DNA of 64,000 nucleotides from Eucalyptus grandis (Eukaryota; Streptophyta; Magnoliopsida; Myrtales; Myrtaceae): the NCBI RefSeq assembly GCF_016545825.1, contig NC_052621.1:38144687-38208686 (forward strand), written 5' to 3'. Made by a program: the position numbers and the translations under genes. Positions 46,862-57,690 of the stretch are shown piece by piece (within the stretch, counting starts at the first letter, position 1; each line of letters opens with the position of its first letter). Below the pieces are notes generated by a model. That model was not told the origin of the DNA and searched no databases. It was given only the letters and a program-made list of their open reading frames with translations.

Positions 46862-48966
46862 ATGTCATCTTCACGGAAGTCTTCGAGAATCGCAAGCAGG
46901 GGACCACAACGAATGAGTGAGGGGCCTACGCACTTCGATCTTACTGAGGAGGAAGTGAATCCCGAATAGCAAGCGAGCCCACAACATTCTCGGCGTCATT
47001 CTCCACCATCTAGTCCTCAAGGCGTTGTTCATCAGCATCGGGAAGAAATCATCGAGGATGCGAGACCCGTAAGAGTTCAAAAGCCCGCTTTTATTTACAA
47101 GCTATATCGTGCCTTAAAAGGAATTCATACTCCTTTAAACTATGTTGATGACTTCCTTAAAGACAAAGGATATAGGAACGAATATATCTTTGCGAAAAAT
47201 GGAAAGTTTGGGAATCGCTCGTAAAGGGGTGGTTTGAGGAAACCCTTGCGAATATCCCAAGTGATCCTCGTGGTTTGGGGGCCGAATCCTGTAGATGGGA
47301 ATGACGATGACAATCTGTTAAGTCTATTTCAACCGAAAATGGGTATTGCGGCTGAAACTCAAGGAAAAAGGGGAGATTTGTTCAGATTAAAGGAACAAAA
47401 GGATCTGTACTCGAAATTGCTGAAGCGTGGGGTAATAAACCCTAGGAGTGTTGATTTTAATTTTATGGATCTTTGTGAAAGTGAACTTGAGGGAAAAGTT
47501 CGGTTATCTTCAACTTGAAAAGTTACTGCTCCGACTCTCTTTGAGGCTTATCTTGAATTGACTGCATATTTCTATTCAAATCTTAGCTTTTTGGATGCGA
47601 ATAGATTCTCCTTCAGCGTTAAAGAACAAGACTATGTTGTGGATATGAATATCTTTGGCGGATGTGTTAGAAGTTGAGAGAGGCGGATATCAACCAATCA
47701 AAGTTTCCATTGCTCGGGCCACACTTGAACCGGTGAAGGACGGGAGAACAGAGATGAGAAGATCACCTACTCAAGGATGAATGCATTCAACATCTTGCTT
47801 CACAAGATTGTGATTAATTGCCTTCGGCCGAAATCAACTTCCAAAACCGATGTTTCAAGCTGCGAGGCAAAGTTGATGTATGCCATCCTCTGTGGAAAGA
47901 AGTTTTCTCTCCCTCATCTTTGTTATGTTTCACATGTATAGAGCAGTGATGAAGGACAAAGGTCAACTCCCTTACCCAAGCCTTGTCATGAAGTTATTCA
48001 GACATCTGAATATTCAGCCTCCGCAAATCTTTTGTGTTTGATCATGCGATCATATGGTGGTAGGACTGAAAATGGTGACCAAAATGCGTCGAAGGAACCG
48101 AGCAAGGAATTGGAGAAATTCAAGGAGAAGACTCACCCAAATCTCATCAACTCTCTTCTGCTGCTAAGAGAAAAGGGAAGGAGCCCATGGTTGCTCCATC
48201 AAAGAGAAGAAGAGCTCTCCTCGTTGAGGATGAAGATGATGACGAAGACATCACCATCTCTGCAATAGCTTTGAAGAATTTAAGTCGTCTGTTCCACGAA
48301 AAAGAATCGGAACAAATAACAAAAGAAGCGAGAGGAGAAGGAAGAAGAAGAAAGAGAAGCGAGAGAAAGAAGCGAGAGGAGAAGGAAGAAGAAGAAAGAG
48401 AAGAAGAGCAAGAAGCGAGAGGAAGAAAGACTGAAGAAGAAAGAAGAGAAGAAGGAGAACCCGAGGAAATCTCTTCTCCACTGTAGGCATGGAAACGGGG
48501 AGATCGGGAGAAAGAAGTGACGTCTTCATATCTGATGCAAGTGAAGGAGTCGATCCTCGCCTACAGACCCGAGAGGACGTTTATGCATCTCAATTTCGGA
48601 GGAAGGTCATGAAGCTTCATCGCCAAACTGCGAGATTATGCTGATCTACCATCGTGCTTTTACTCCATCGGATAGAAGCGAAGCAAGTACTCGGGCGATA
48701 ATGGAGCAGATTTTCGCGAGAATCTTGGATATTCTCTTGGAAATGTGAGGTCAAATTTATGCCTTGGGATGCGAAGTTTAAAGTTTGAAGAATGAAAGTC
48801 AAGCTTCTTCTGTTCATTGAATGATAAGATGCAAGCCCTCTCTATTGAGAATCGGGCCAATGCCAAGAGTGAGGAGGTTGCAGTGAAGGAAGACTTTAAA
48901 AGGCTGGAAGGCATCGTTCGATCTGTGGAAGATTTCCAGCTTGTCCGCGTTCCCAAGCAATCTTGA
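46862..48966 (+). pseudogene. C3 extra ORF downstream of pol, frameshifted
   Basis: Homologue of the C2 extra ORF. It starts at ATG 46862 (MSSSRKSSRIASRGPQRMSE). The middle shows KRGVINPRSVDFNFMDL (47234-47518), SIARATLEPVKD and MFHMYRAVMKDKGQLPYP (about 47930). A Glu/Arg/Lys-rich linker (48187-48486) follows, then a C-terminal helix-rich tail ending FQLVRVPKQS at TGA 48964-48966. Both ends align with C2 although the two copies differ widely in the linker, which supports one ancestral ORF of about 700 codons. It is broken by many small frame changes. Confidence 0.75.
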
Positions 48967-49323
48967 CTTCATCTCATCCTTTTTAATGATGACAAAAGGG
49001 GGAGAGATGCATGATTTGATCAAACTTTCAATCATTAAACTTTTAACTTTTGTTGGATTGTGTTGTTGTTTAACTTTTTGACGACTTTGACTTTGTTTTG
49101 TGTCCGGATGAGAACCGAACTAGACTTGGACTTGATTTGCTTCTATTAACAAGTATTGATATCTTATGGATGGTTTTATTATATACTAGACTAACCTATT
49201 TTCTGTGGTTGCAGATTCTAGTGTTAATCTTTTAGCCATTCATCTCTATAAGATATGCATGTGTTTGAGAAATGTTTTGCGGGTCAAAGTTATCCAAATC
49301 TGCGGGAAGGTTTTGTCACCATC

Positions 49324-49336
49324 AAAAGGGGGAGAT
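49324..49336 (+). promoter_or_regulatory. C3 polypurine tract
   Basis: AAAAGGGGGAGAT directly precedes the 3' LTR. Confidence 0.82.
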
Positions 49337-50220
49337 TGTTGGAGAAATCCTCGTGAAGTGTTTTGAAGTTGACAAAACGTTTCCATCGATCTAGTCGAAG
49401 GTCGGACTACATTATTTAAAGTCGAAGACTTCCGGATAGCCGAGACTCAAGACTCAAAGTCTATCCTCATTGTGATCTCTAATCCGTTGAAGAAAGGTTA
49501 TCCGAAGCTGGATGTTTTGTTCAGGATTTAACCTTATCATCAGGAGAAGATCTCGTGGCTGGAGAAGACGTACCAGAATCCTTTGATCGATCAAGATTGA
49601 TTCAATGATTGAAGATTCGATGATTGTCTAAATATTATTGGAAGGTTCTACTTATGGAAACCGAGATCTGATTGTATGGGCGAACGAGTTGATGGGCTAT
49701 CAACACGTTCCTTTAATAGCTCGAACAATCTTCCTAATTGATTCCGTCCAACGGGTAGATTGGAGGAATTCCTTTGGTAAGTGCCAACGGATATGATGGC
49801 ATAAAGGAGTATATAAGGAAGACGTTCTTAGTTGTTCGAGGTGTGCGCGATAGATGAATTCCAAAGTCTGAAACTCCTTTTTGTTTAGACAATTCCTTTG
49901 AGCGAATACTTGTATACAAAAAGAGAGTCTATATTTGTGAGAAACCTTGAGAAGGTGTGGTAGAACATCTACACTGTGGAATCAAAGGCAAAGCTGTGCT
50001 ATAACTTCTCTTTTGATCATAGTGAAATCCAGCCAGTGGGCTGTCAGTGCGGAAGAGTGGACGTAGGCTTGGAATAAGCCGAACCACTATAAATCCTGTG
50101 TTCAATTCTCTCTCTCTATACCTCGATCGTATTTCATTTTGTTAAGAATTGCTTCCGTATTTCGACAAATTGTTTGTGCGCCTATTCACCCCCCTCTAGG
50201 TGTTTATACTAGCTATCTCA
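49337..50220 (+). repeat. C3 3' LTR
   Basis: 884 bp, directly repeated with 40779-41669. It retains CTG at 49868-49870 where the 5' LTR has CG (41317-41318). Confidence 0.93.
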
Positions 50221-50346
50221 CTTCTTCTTCTACTCTTCATCTTTTACGTTTTTGTCCCCTCTCCTTTGGAGAACCCGAATTCTCTATTAATGGAGCAAGA
50301 TCCCTGGTTCCCGAGTTCCAAAGATATGTGCGCTCCTTCCCTCCCT

Positions 50347-50349
<3 letters not shown>

Positions 50350-50411
<62 letters not shown>
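50350..50411. repeat. CT microsatellite
   Basis: About 30 CT dinucleotides in a row. Together with the upstream CT-rich stretch (50226-50345) it may be an old 5' leader split by C3. The open frames crossing it (50139-50588 plus, 50244-50486 minus) are repeat translations. Confidence 0.97.
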
Positions 50412-50415
<4 letters not shown>

Positions 50416-50605
50416 GGGTCCGTGGAAGTGGATTCGAATTGTGCCCGAGATGTGGGTACTTGAGATGGAGATGTTCTTTGTCTCAAGGTTGGGTCTGTGG
50501 ACGTGAATTTGAATTGTGCCCGAGATGTGGGTACTCGAGATGGAGATGTTCTCTATCTCTTGGTTGGGTCTGTGGAAGTGGATTCTAATTGTGCTCGAGA
50601 TTGAG
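50412..50605 (+). repeat. 74-bp tandem repeat, about 2.6 copies
   Basis: Units start near 50413, 50487 and 50561. Each reads GTTGGGTC(C/T)GTGGA..TG.. TTCGAATTGTGCCCGAGAT and ends GATGGAGATGTTCT. The third copy is partial. Confidence 0.9.
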
Positions 50606-52785
50606 ATGTTTGTGGAATACTCTGTATTACTTTCTTACCTCTGTTACCTTTTTTTATTGAACTTGTTTTCAGGGGGACTGAAGATCATTCGGTTTTAGTG
50701 AACTTGAAGAAAAAGGTAATGCAAAAACTTCACATTCTCTCCTTTCTACTTGTCTGCTAGATATACCTTGAAGAACTTACACAAATCTTATAGTTCATCT
50801 ACCATTTACTTGTAGGTAATGTAGGCACTTTAATTGTACTACCGTTTACCATAAAAAATAGGAACCAATTTATCCCTCTCTTTTGCTTTCAAATCTCTGC
50901 GGGGAATTGATGGTTCCAGAGTTGAAAAGGTGACGGAATCTGTTCATATTACTATGTTATAGGAGATGTATCTACCATGGCTCCTGACGGTAGAGGCTTC
51001 TTATGGACTAGATTGTGCTTTCAGGTTCAAGGTTTTTATGTTGGTTACTTATGAATTTGTCCATCTTGTTGCTTTCTTGTTGAAGAGGACTTTGTGGAAG
51101 TAGCTGAGTTCTTTGATGCTATCGTCAGTTGGGTAGTGAAAATCAAGGTCATAACCAAAGGTGAATGGTTCTACCAAATTCTTTTTTTTTCTCTGCCAAT
51201 TATAGATGGTTAAAATCACCTCATGCATTCAAGCATGCTTAATGCATTTTCTCTACTGCTTCCTCTTTTTTTTTTTTTTTCACGTTTTCTTTATTCGATG
51301 TTAAAATTTTTTGTCTAGTAGGAACAAAGTTGAAGGACTTCCTGGCCACAATGCAGTCTTCCCCTCACTTTCAATTAGAGATTGCTACAATCGGGTCCTA
51401 AACTTCACCACGATGTCGAGGAGTATGCAAAGCAATTTCCTACAATCAAGTTTGAGAAAATAGCAATGAAGTACAAGAACTGAGGGACAAATCATGGATT
51501 AGTGTGGTACAAAATCAATTATAATGTAGAAGTGCGGTTGCGAGATACAAATTTCGATGTCAAGAAAGCACGTATCGTGATCTCCTTATTTGAAACTAAA
51601 AAGGAAACTGTAAAGATGGAAATTTGAAATTCTCTCTTTCTTTATTGCACTATGGGAACATGTTAATTGAGAAACTCAAGTTATACACCTGCATTTCTTG
51701 GGCTTCAATGTACAGAGAAGTTTATTTCTGCTATGGTGATGAGTCTTATATAATAAGTTGATGAAGCATTAATATCAAAAGATTCCCGAAACAGCCCGGT
51801 CTAGTGACATAGTCTATCTTCTACAATTAAATGATTATCATGCAAGGCTTTGATTTCATACATGATGCAAGGGATGTACGAAAAAATGAAAAAGGTACAA
51901 AATTATGCTGTCTAAAGCATTTGGACGTGATGTCTAAATGGCCATTGATAGATCAAGTTCAGTGGGCAGAGAAACTCGCGTCCATGGACTGATGAGCTTT
52001 AATTGATTCTCTAAGAACATAATGGTATTTCTAACTTGGAAAAACATAGCCATAGGTATTACTTCAATTTGAGTTTGGGAACCCAGTTTAGCCAAAGTTC
52101 AAGCAACAAGGAAGTCGTGCTTCCAGCGCGCTAAATGGAGTCAAATGATATCAACAGATTCCATAATTCTATCAAATTGATAGATATGCGACGAAGGGTA
52201 AAAGCATCATAGATATCAGGAACATAAAACTTAGATACATCAACCACGAGACTAACCTGTGAAAGAGAAATATATACGAGATTAAAAAGGAAAGTACCAT
52301 TACAAGAGGGCACAAATCATCAATTTCTTTGTTGGTCAAAACACAAATCATCAATTGAAAGGGTCTCAAAATCTACATAGGACCATCGGATGAGAGGACA
52401 CGGCAGTAATAGTGGGGTAACCCTCCAGCTTCAAAAGTGATGGCCCAAAAAAATAAATTCAAACAAACTTGAGAAATAAAACATCAACTACATGGTCAAC
52501 GATTTAGTCTATTCATTAAGGGAGCAGCAACTCAATCTGTTATGTAGTATGACAGACGATTCTTCTTAGATGAGTTACAATATGAGACATCATACAACAG
52601 AAGACGTATTTCATAATGTAATTTAGATGGCATGATTCAGCCTGAGAATGTATAGCAAACAAGTTCAAGAGCAGCCAAGAGCAACCATTTGTTCAAAGCA
52701 TTGGTCAAGTCAATGGGCATTAAAGGGTACTTGTGCAAACTGAACAATACCATAACCATGCAGGACCTAGATCAGAGAAAAGCAA
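50606..52785. other. AT-rich stretch, no gene recognised
   Basis: There are poly-T runs near 51185 and 51269. The segment 51330-51490 has a locally coding-like texture (plus strand [25 protein letters not shown] before TGA near 51482), but I recognise no family and no splice frame that extends it. It could be the last exon of a decayed gene. Confidence 0.35.
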
Positions 52786-53644
52786 ACCTTCTTGGGTCCA
52801 AATCAATTTCTGCCGGGGTCCAATTCTTTGTACATCAAAGTCTTTAATTTCCAATCGATTCTCTTCCAACTAAGTCCAATTAAAGTCCATAAAATTAATC
52901 CAATGTCACCACACTTCAATTCACATCTTCACTTCTCCATAGAACCAGCTTAAGTCCTAAAAGCATGACCAAGGACGGGCCTACTAATTTCTCGAGCCAA
53001 ATTAGCCATTCTCTGATTATTTTGCTGAAAAACTCGGCTTACATGAAAAATCTTCCAAAGATGAGTCAATGCTCCTAAAGTGATTTGTGACACACCATGA
53101 TTTCTAATTTCTGAATTCGATCTGAATTTTACGGTTAATTTCACTTTGGCACGATACAAGCGCGGCCCAACCTACCGGGTAGCCTTTAGAAATTTTCATG
53201 CATTTGACTTGTGGTTGATCATCTCAAGCCACAATGTACATCTTTGAAACATTGGCGACTTTCGGTTGTCGGGGTAATCTCAAGGTTTCAAATACAAACA
53301 CAGGGTACCTAATCGACTGAAAAGTTGGTCCAGTGCCGATCGACAAGAATTGTGCGATCTGGTGGAATCACCCACATCTGATCACGTGTCTCTATCGCAT
53401 TGATCTATCTCCGATCTCTAATCGATTTTTAATTGTGCCGTAATGGCCCTTGCAGATTAGCTCGGTCGAAAGATCACTTTCTGGTCAAATTCTCGAGTCT
53501 GGTGCATTAGAATTTCTTAACGGCTTCACCTGATAAATTAGTTTTCACATGAGTGACCGACTCAAGGAAAAGAACTATATGCGTGCCAACGAAATGCCCG
53601 TCTCAATTTATTGAAAATAGAATTGGAAAAATCGGGATGTCACA
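52786..53644 (-). repeat. Truncated gypsy LTR fragment (L2-like), inverted
   Basis: Read on the minus strand from 53644, it begins TGTGACATCCCGATTTTTCC and follows the first ~0.85 kb of solo LTR L2 block by block (CAATAAATTGAGACGGGCAT, GTGATTCCACCAGATCGCAC, CGGTAGGTTGGGCCGCG). It stops near 52786, well before the GC-rich block. It abuts the ABCG relic, whose upstream part is missing. Confidence 0.88.
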
Positions 53645-53668
53645 TAAAGGCCACTTCCAAATGCACCC

Positions 53669-54831
53669 TTTGTGCTGCAGAGGGCATCGGCTTATATAAA
53701 TAAATGTGATCTCCATATAGGAGGAATGACTATTAGAGAAACTCTGGCTTTCTTGGCTAGGTGTCAAGGCGTCAGACACCATCAAGGTGAGTTTACTCTA
53801 TTTTTCTTATTACCATGATTCAAATAGTAAATTCTAGAAAAGCGCAAGGATTTAAAGGTATAATACTACCATTTTTTTTTTCAGATATGCTAGCAGAGTC
53901 ATCAAGAAGAGAGACTGAGGCAAACATCAAACCTGATCCTACTATAGATTTCTTTATGAAGGTAAGATATGAGACCGCAACTAAGGAACAGTCGAACAAC
54001 TTTCTGATTGCAGATTTTACATGCTTATACTTCCTTTATTTTGATATGGAAAGTATGGTCAAAAACATGGATTGATGCCTTTAAGAGCTTCTATTTATCT
54101 CAACCTTCTGCAGGCAATTGCCCTAGAAGGGTAGGAGACTGATATTGTTACCAATTATATACTCAAGGTATGAGCAAGAAAAAATACCTTTAGTCCATTC
54201 TTTTATCTTTTTTCCACGAGGACAAGGAGAAAACACAAAAACTGAAAAATTCTATTCTTTTTGCCATGCTTAAGATTTAGATTCCGGGACTTGAAATCTG
54301 CACCAATACGATGGTGGGAAATGAAATGATACGAGGCATCTCCGATGGACAAAAGAAACGAATCACAACTGGTAAGACCCAGAAGGCCGCTTTAGTATCC
54401 CATTTTGTTGGGTGATTGTAATGACTTTCTATAAAGTTCGGTTGATTTTGTTCAATTTCATGTTGATATAAACAGGGGAGATGCTAGTCGGGCCAGCCAA
54501 AGCACTCTTTATGGACGAAATATCGACCGGCTCAGATAGTTCGACAACATTCCAAATAGTGAACTCACTCAGACAGTCCATACACATCCTCAATGGGTTT
54601 GCTCTAATATTCCTCCTCTAGCCTGCACCGGAAGCTTACGACTTGTTTGATGATATCATCCTTCTCGCGGATGGGCAAATAGTGTATCAAGGTCCCCGAG
54701 AAAACGTGCTTGAGTTCTTCGATCACATGGGTTTTAAATGTCTAGAAAGGAAAGGAGCAGCTAATTTCTTGCAAGAAGTAATATTTTCAGAGCACGGGCT
54801 GGTCTCGAGCTGGAATGATCATCCATCATAG
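53669..54831 (+). pseudogene. PDR-type ABCG transporter pseudogene fragment (first nucleotide-binding domain)
   Basis: Full PDR/ABCG proteins are plasma-membrane exporters with two NBD-TMD halves. Only the part after Walker A of NBD1 remains. Exons by GT-AG borders: 53669-53786 ([20 protein letters not shown]), 53885-53961 (ANIKPDPTIDFFMK), 54114-54167, 54281-54371, and 54476 onward. The ABC signature reads [11 protein letters not shown], with Gly to Asp at SGGQ. Walker B is [10 protein letters not shown] followed by SDSST where LDSST is usual. TAG at 54132-54134 and TAG at 54619-54621 replace expected Gln codons. The last similarity is [18 protein letters not shown]; the text after that does not follow the family. 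The upstream part is replaced by the gypsy LTR fragment. Confidence 0.93.
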
Positions 54832-56020
54832 AATTTGTGTTACATGGAGGTAATGTCGTTGAGTTATAATCCACCGAAGAACTTCTTGCATGGGAAATAA
54901 TCTACTTAAATTGCTGATTTTAGTGTGATAGTAGGTGACTGTGTAGTTGTAATTTTAGATCCGAGAATTGTTAGAAGGCGCTTATCTTGATCTGTTCTAA
55001 TTTGGATTTTGTGATTGTAATATGTGTTTTTACTGTGCTTGGCCTATTGGTGGATGTTTTGCTTCAAAATTTATATGTCAGATATTTAAATTCTAAGTTG
55101 AGGGTACTTTGTAACTATAGAAAATTTCAGAGTGATGGCGTTGTGGGTCTTGTTATGGAGAAGTATGTCTTGGAAGTGAAAGTGTCGTGATAAGTTGGTG
55201 TAGCTATTTCTCAAGATAAGTGTTGAAAGTTTTGCTAACTAAAGATTTAAAAAAAAAAAAAAAAAAAACCTTATTAGAACCTGAACTGACCCTAGAATCT
55301 ATAATAGGGTAGATTCCAAGTTCTAGGTTCCAATGGGTAGGTTTTAGGTTCTAAAAAATGAAGAATCTGTATTCGAGGATAGGTTTCGGGTTCTCGTAAG
55401 GAGCTTGGAACCACTTACCCCCGTAGAGGACCATTAAGTATAATTTTTTCCCTCAAATTATTTGAAGATGTAATTTGGTTTCAATTTGGTTTAAAAGAAC
55501 GAGTTTTTTTCTTTTTAATTTCCCTCAAATAACTTCTCATTATTTTCATTATTTGAAAAAAAGTATTAAAATTTTTAAATTTAATTTTGCTTAAATTAAT
55601 TTTAAAAAAATATCTAGGCCCATGCCAGCCATGCCTAGGTCGTGCTAGCCTAGGCATGCCTTGGTGCTTAGTCCTAGTGATGCTTCACCAGGTGATAAGG
55701 CTTGAAAACTTTGTCGATTGTAATTAAGCTTAGCAATCATATTGGTTGTGATTAAGCCCAGATTGTAACCGGCCTGTGAACATATATCACATCTCAAGAC
55801 ATACTTCGACCGTGAGCACTAACCCAAGTTTCATATATCATAATCCAACATACCGATATAAGATTACTAGAAATAATTCACCCATCTAAACATTTCCGAT
55901 AACAATCTAACTCAAAATCCATTCAATGCTTGATCCAATCTTATTAAATTAGATGCGATGAAATGATTTAATCTTTCCCTTAATTCTCAAAGGGCGTGGG
56001 TTGGGGAAATATGTAGTTGG
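54832..56020. other. Downstream of the ABCG relic, no gene; A-tract at 55247-55268
   Basis: No family similarity was found in the short frames. A run of about 20 A is followed by a GGTTCTAGGTTC-type low-complexity repeat (55270-55440) that resembles 63580-63690. Confidence 0.45.
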
Positions 56021-56029
56021 GCTATGTGG

Positions 56030-56968
56030 TGGGAAAAGTGTTAAAAAAGTCCTGAACCTTTTGTATTTGTGCCAATTTAGTCTTAAACCTTTTTTTGGTA
56101 CCAATTAAGTCCTAAACCTTTTTACGTTATGCCAATTCAGTCATTTCCGGTCAATTTTGGCCGGATTTTGCTGACTGGACGCCGGCCAGTTGATGTGGCC
56201 TGATTGGCGTTGACGTAGACAATTTTTAATAATATTTTTACTTTTTTTTCCTTCTCCTCCTTTTTCCTCTAGTTGATCGTCGGACCTCGGTGACTGGCCA
56301 GAGTTGACGACCAGCGAGGTCGAGGTCAACCTTGCCAGCCACCTTGCCGGTGGCTGCGAGGCTCGCCCACCTAACACAAGGCCGCCCTTGAGGCTTGGGT
56401 GACGAGGCTTGCCCTTGCCTGATTTGGCGAGGTCGAGCCTCACCCATGGCCGTCGAGGGCGAGCCCCGCCAGCTCAAGGCTGCCTAGGCTATGAGGTCGA
56501 CCTCGCCGACCCCTCGCTAGTGGCCGCGAGGCCGCCCTCGAGGCCTGGGCAGCAAGGGCGAACCCCACTAGCTCGGCGCGAGGCCAACTTGAGGTCGCCC
56601 TCACGGCCCCGGCAAGGTGGCCGGTGAGGTCGTCCTCGACCTCGTCGGCCGTCACCTCTAGCCGGTCGCTAAGGTCCGGTGACCAACTAGAGGAAGAAGA
56701 AGGAGAAGGAAAAAGAAAAATAATAAGAATAAAAAGAACAAAAAGAATTCAAAAATATTAAAATATTATTAAAAGTTGTCTACGTTAGCGTCGATCAGAC
56801 CACATTAACCGGCCGGCTTCTAGTCAGCAAAATCCAGCCAAAATTACCTAGAAATGACTAAATTGGCACAACGTAAAAATGTTTAGGACTTAATTGGCAC
56901 TAAAAAAATGTTTATGACTAAATTGGCATAGATGTAAAAGGTTTAGGACTTTTTTTAACACTTTTCTC
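56030..56968. mobile_element. Mutator-like (MULE) non-autonomous element, 939 bp
   Basis: Perfect 9-bp duplications GCTATGTGG (56021-56029 and 56969-56977) flank the element. Terminal inverted repeats of about 200 bp begin GGGAAAAGTGTTAAAAAAGT, pair with the mirrored end at 56768-56968, and contain blocks of the type GCCAATTTAGTC and TAAACCTTTT. The core (56230-56700) is GC-rich and shows GAGGTCG/GCCTCG repeats on both strands. No transposase is present. The open frames in the core (56409-56627, 56141-56477 minus) are repeat-like. Confidence 0.88.
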
Positions 56969-56977
56969 GCTATGTGG

Positions 56978-57690
56978 TTTATTTAGTGCATTACATGGTT
57001 TATCAAAAGGAAAATACAATGTAATCCATTTTATTATAACTAATCTGAAATATACTCGCACCTTTGATGAATCAATGAAGTTTATATTTTAGAAGAAGAT
57101 GGACAAGAATCATTTAACAAATATGGAGATTAGCATCTATTTTTTGTTTTCTTCCAGCAACCAAGTTGAAAAATAACGTTTGTCGAACCATACCACATGG
57201 TCAACATTTAATTACTTATTTATTTTCCCTTTCGTCACAGTTGCAAGAAATTTCCATGGTCTTTCGCGTGCTAGTTGCATTCATAAAAATACACGTGCAA
57301 CGTCAGGAAACATTGAATCGGCTCAGCAAGATTACGACTGATGATAATAGTAATCCAATGATGATATTGCATGATTACATACGTATACAAAAAGCAGTCT
57401 TCCTATCTAATTTTGTTTTTTAAATTGAAAAAATATTATAATTGCTGTGTTTTTACCCTGTAATAATTAGTTTTATGATAGTATATTTCTCTATCATTAC
57501 CCACGACCAACTTTTAAAAGGCACTTACTGATTCTTAACCTTGGGAATAATTGTCACAGTCTGGGGTCCATCCATGTTAGCTAGCTGGAAGATGTAACGA
57601 AGACCAAGACTCTTCATAGCCAAAAGAAAATGAAAAACAAAGACCAAGACTCCCACCGTTATAAAATACCAAGACAAATAATAAGTAACT
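56978..57690. other. AT-rich spacer, no gene seen
   Basis: An 85-codon frame (57166-57423) has no recognisable similarity or supporting splice context. Confidence 0.4.

Larger units (their letters stand above)
40779..50220 (+). mobile_element. C3: SIRE/Maximus-type Ty1/copia element, 9.4 kb
   Basis: LTRs are 40779-41669 and 49337-50220, beginning TGTTGGAGAAATCC and ending AGCTATCTCA, flanked by perfect CTTCT duplications (40774-40778 and 50221-50225). Same family branch and gene order as C2: gag, pol, extra ORF, polypurine tract. LTRs look about 97% alike, so it is probably younger than C2. In contrast to C2, its coding regions are broken mainly by one-base losses, many of them CAG or CTG reduced to CG, and few by nonsense transitions. 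Confidence 0.95.

Noticed and set aside
50139..50588. 149-codon open frame as a gene
   Set aside because: It spans the end of the C3 LTR, a CT microsatellite and a 74-bp tandem repeat.
51330..51490. Last exon of a cellular gene
   Set aside because: Coding-like texture only; no recognisable family, and the frame cannot be extended by plausible splicing.
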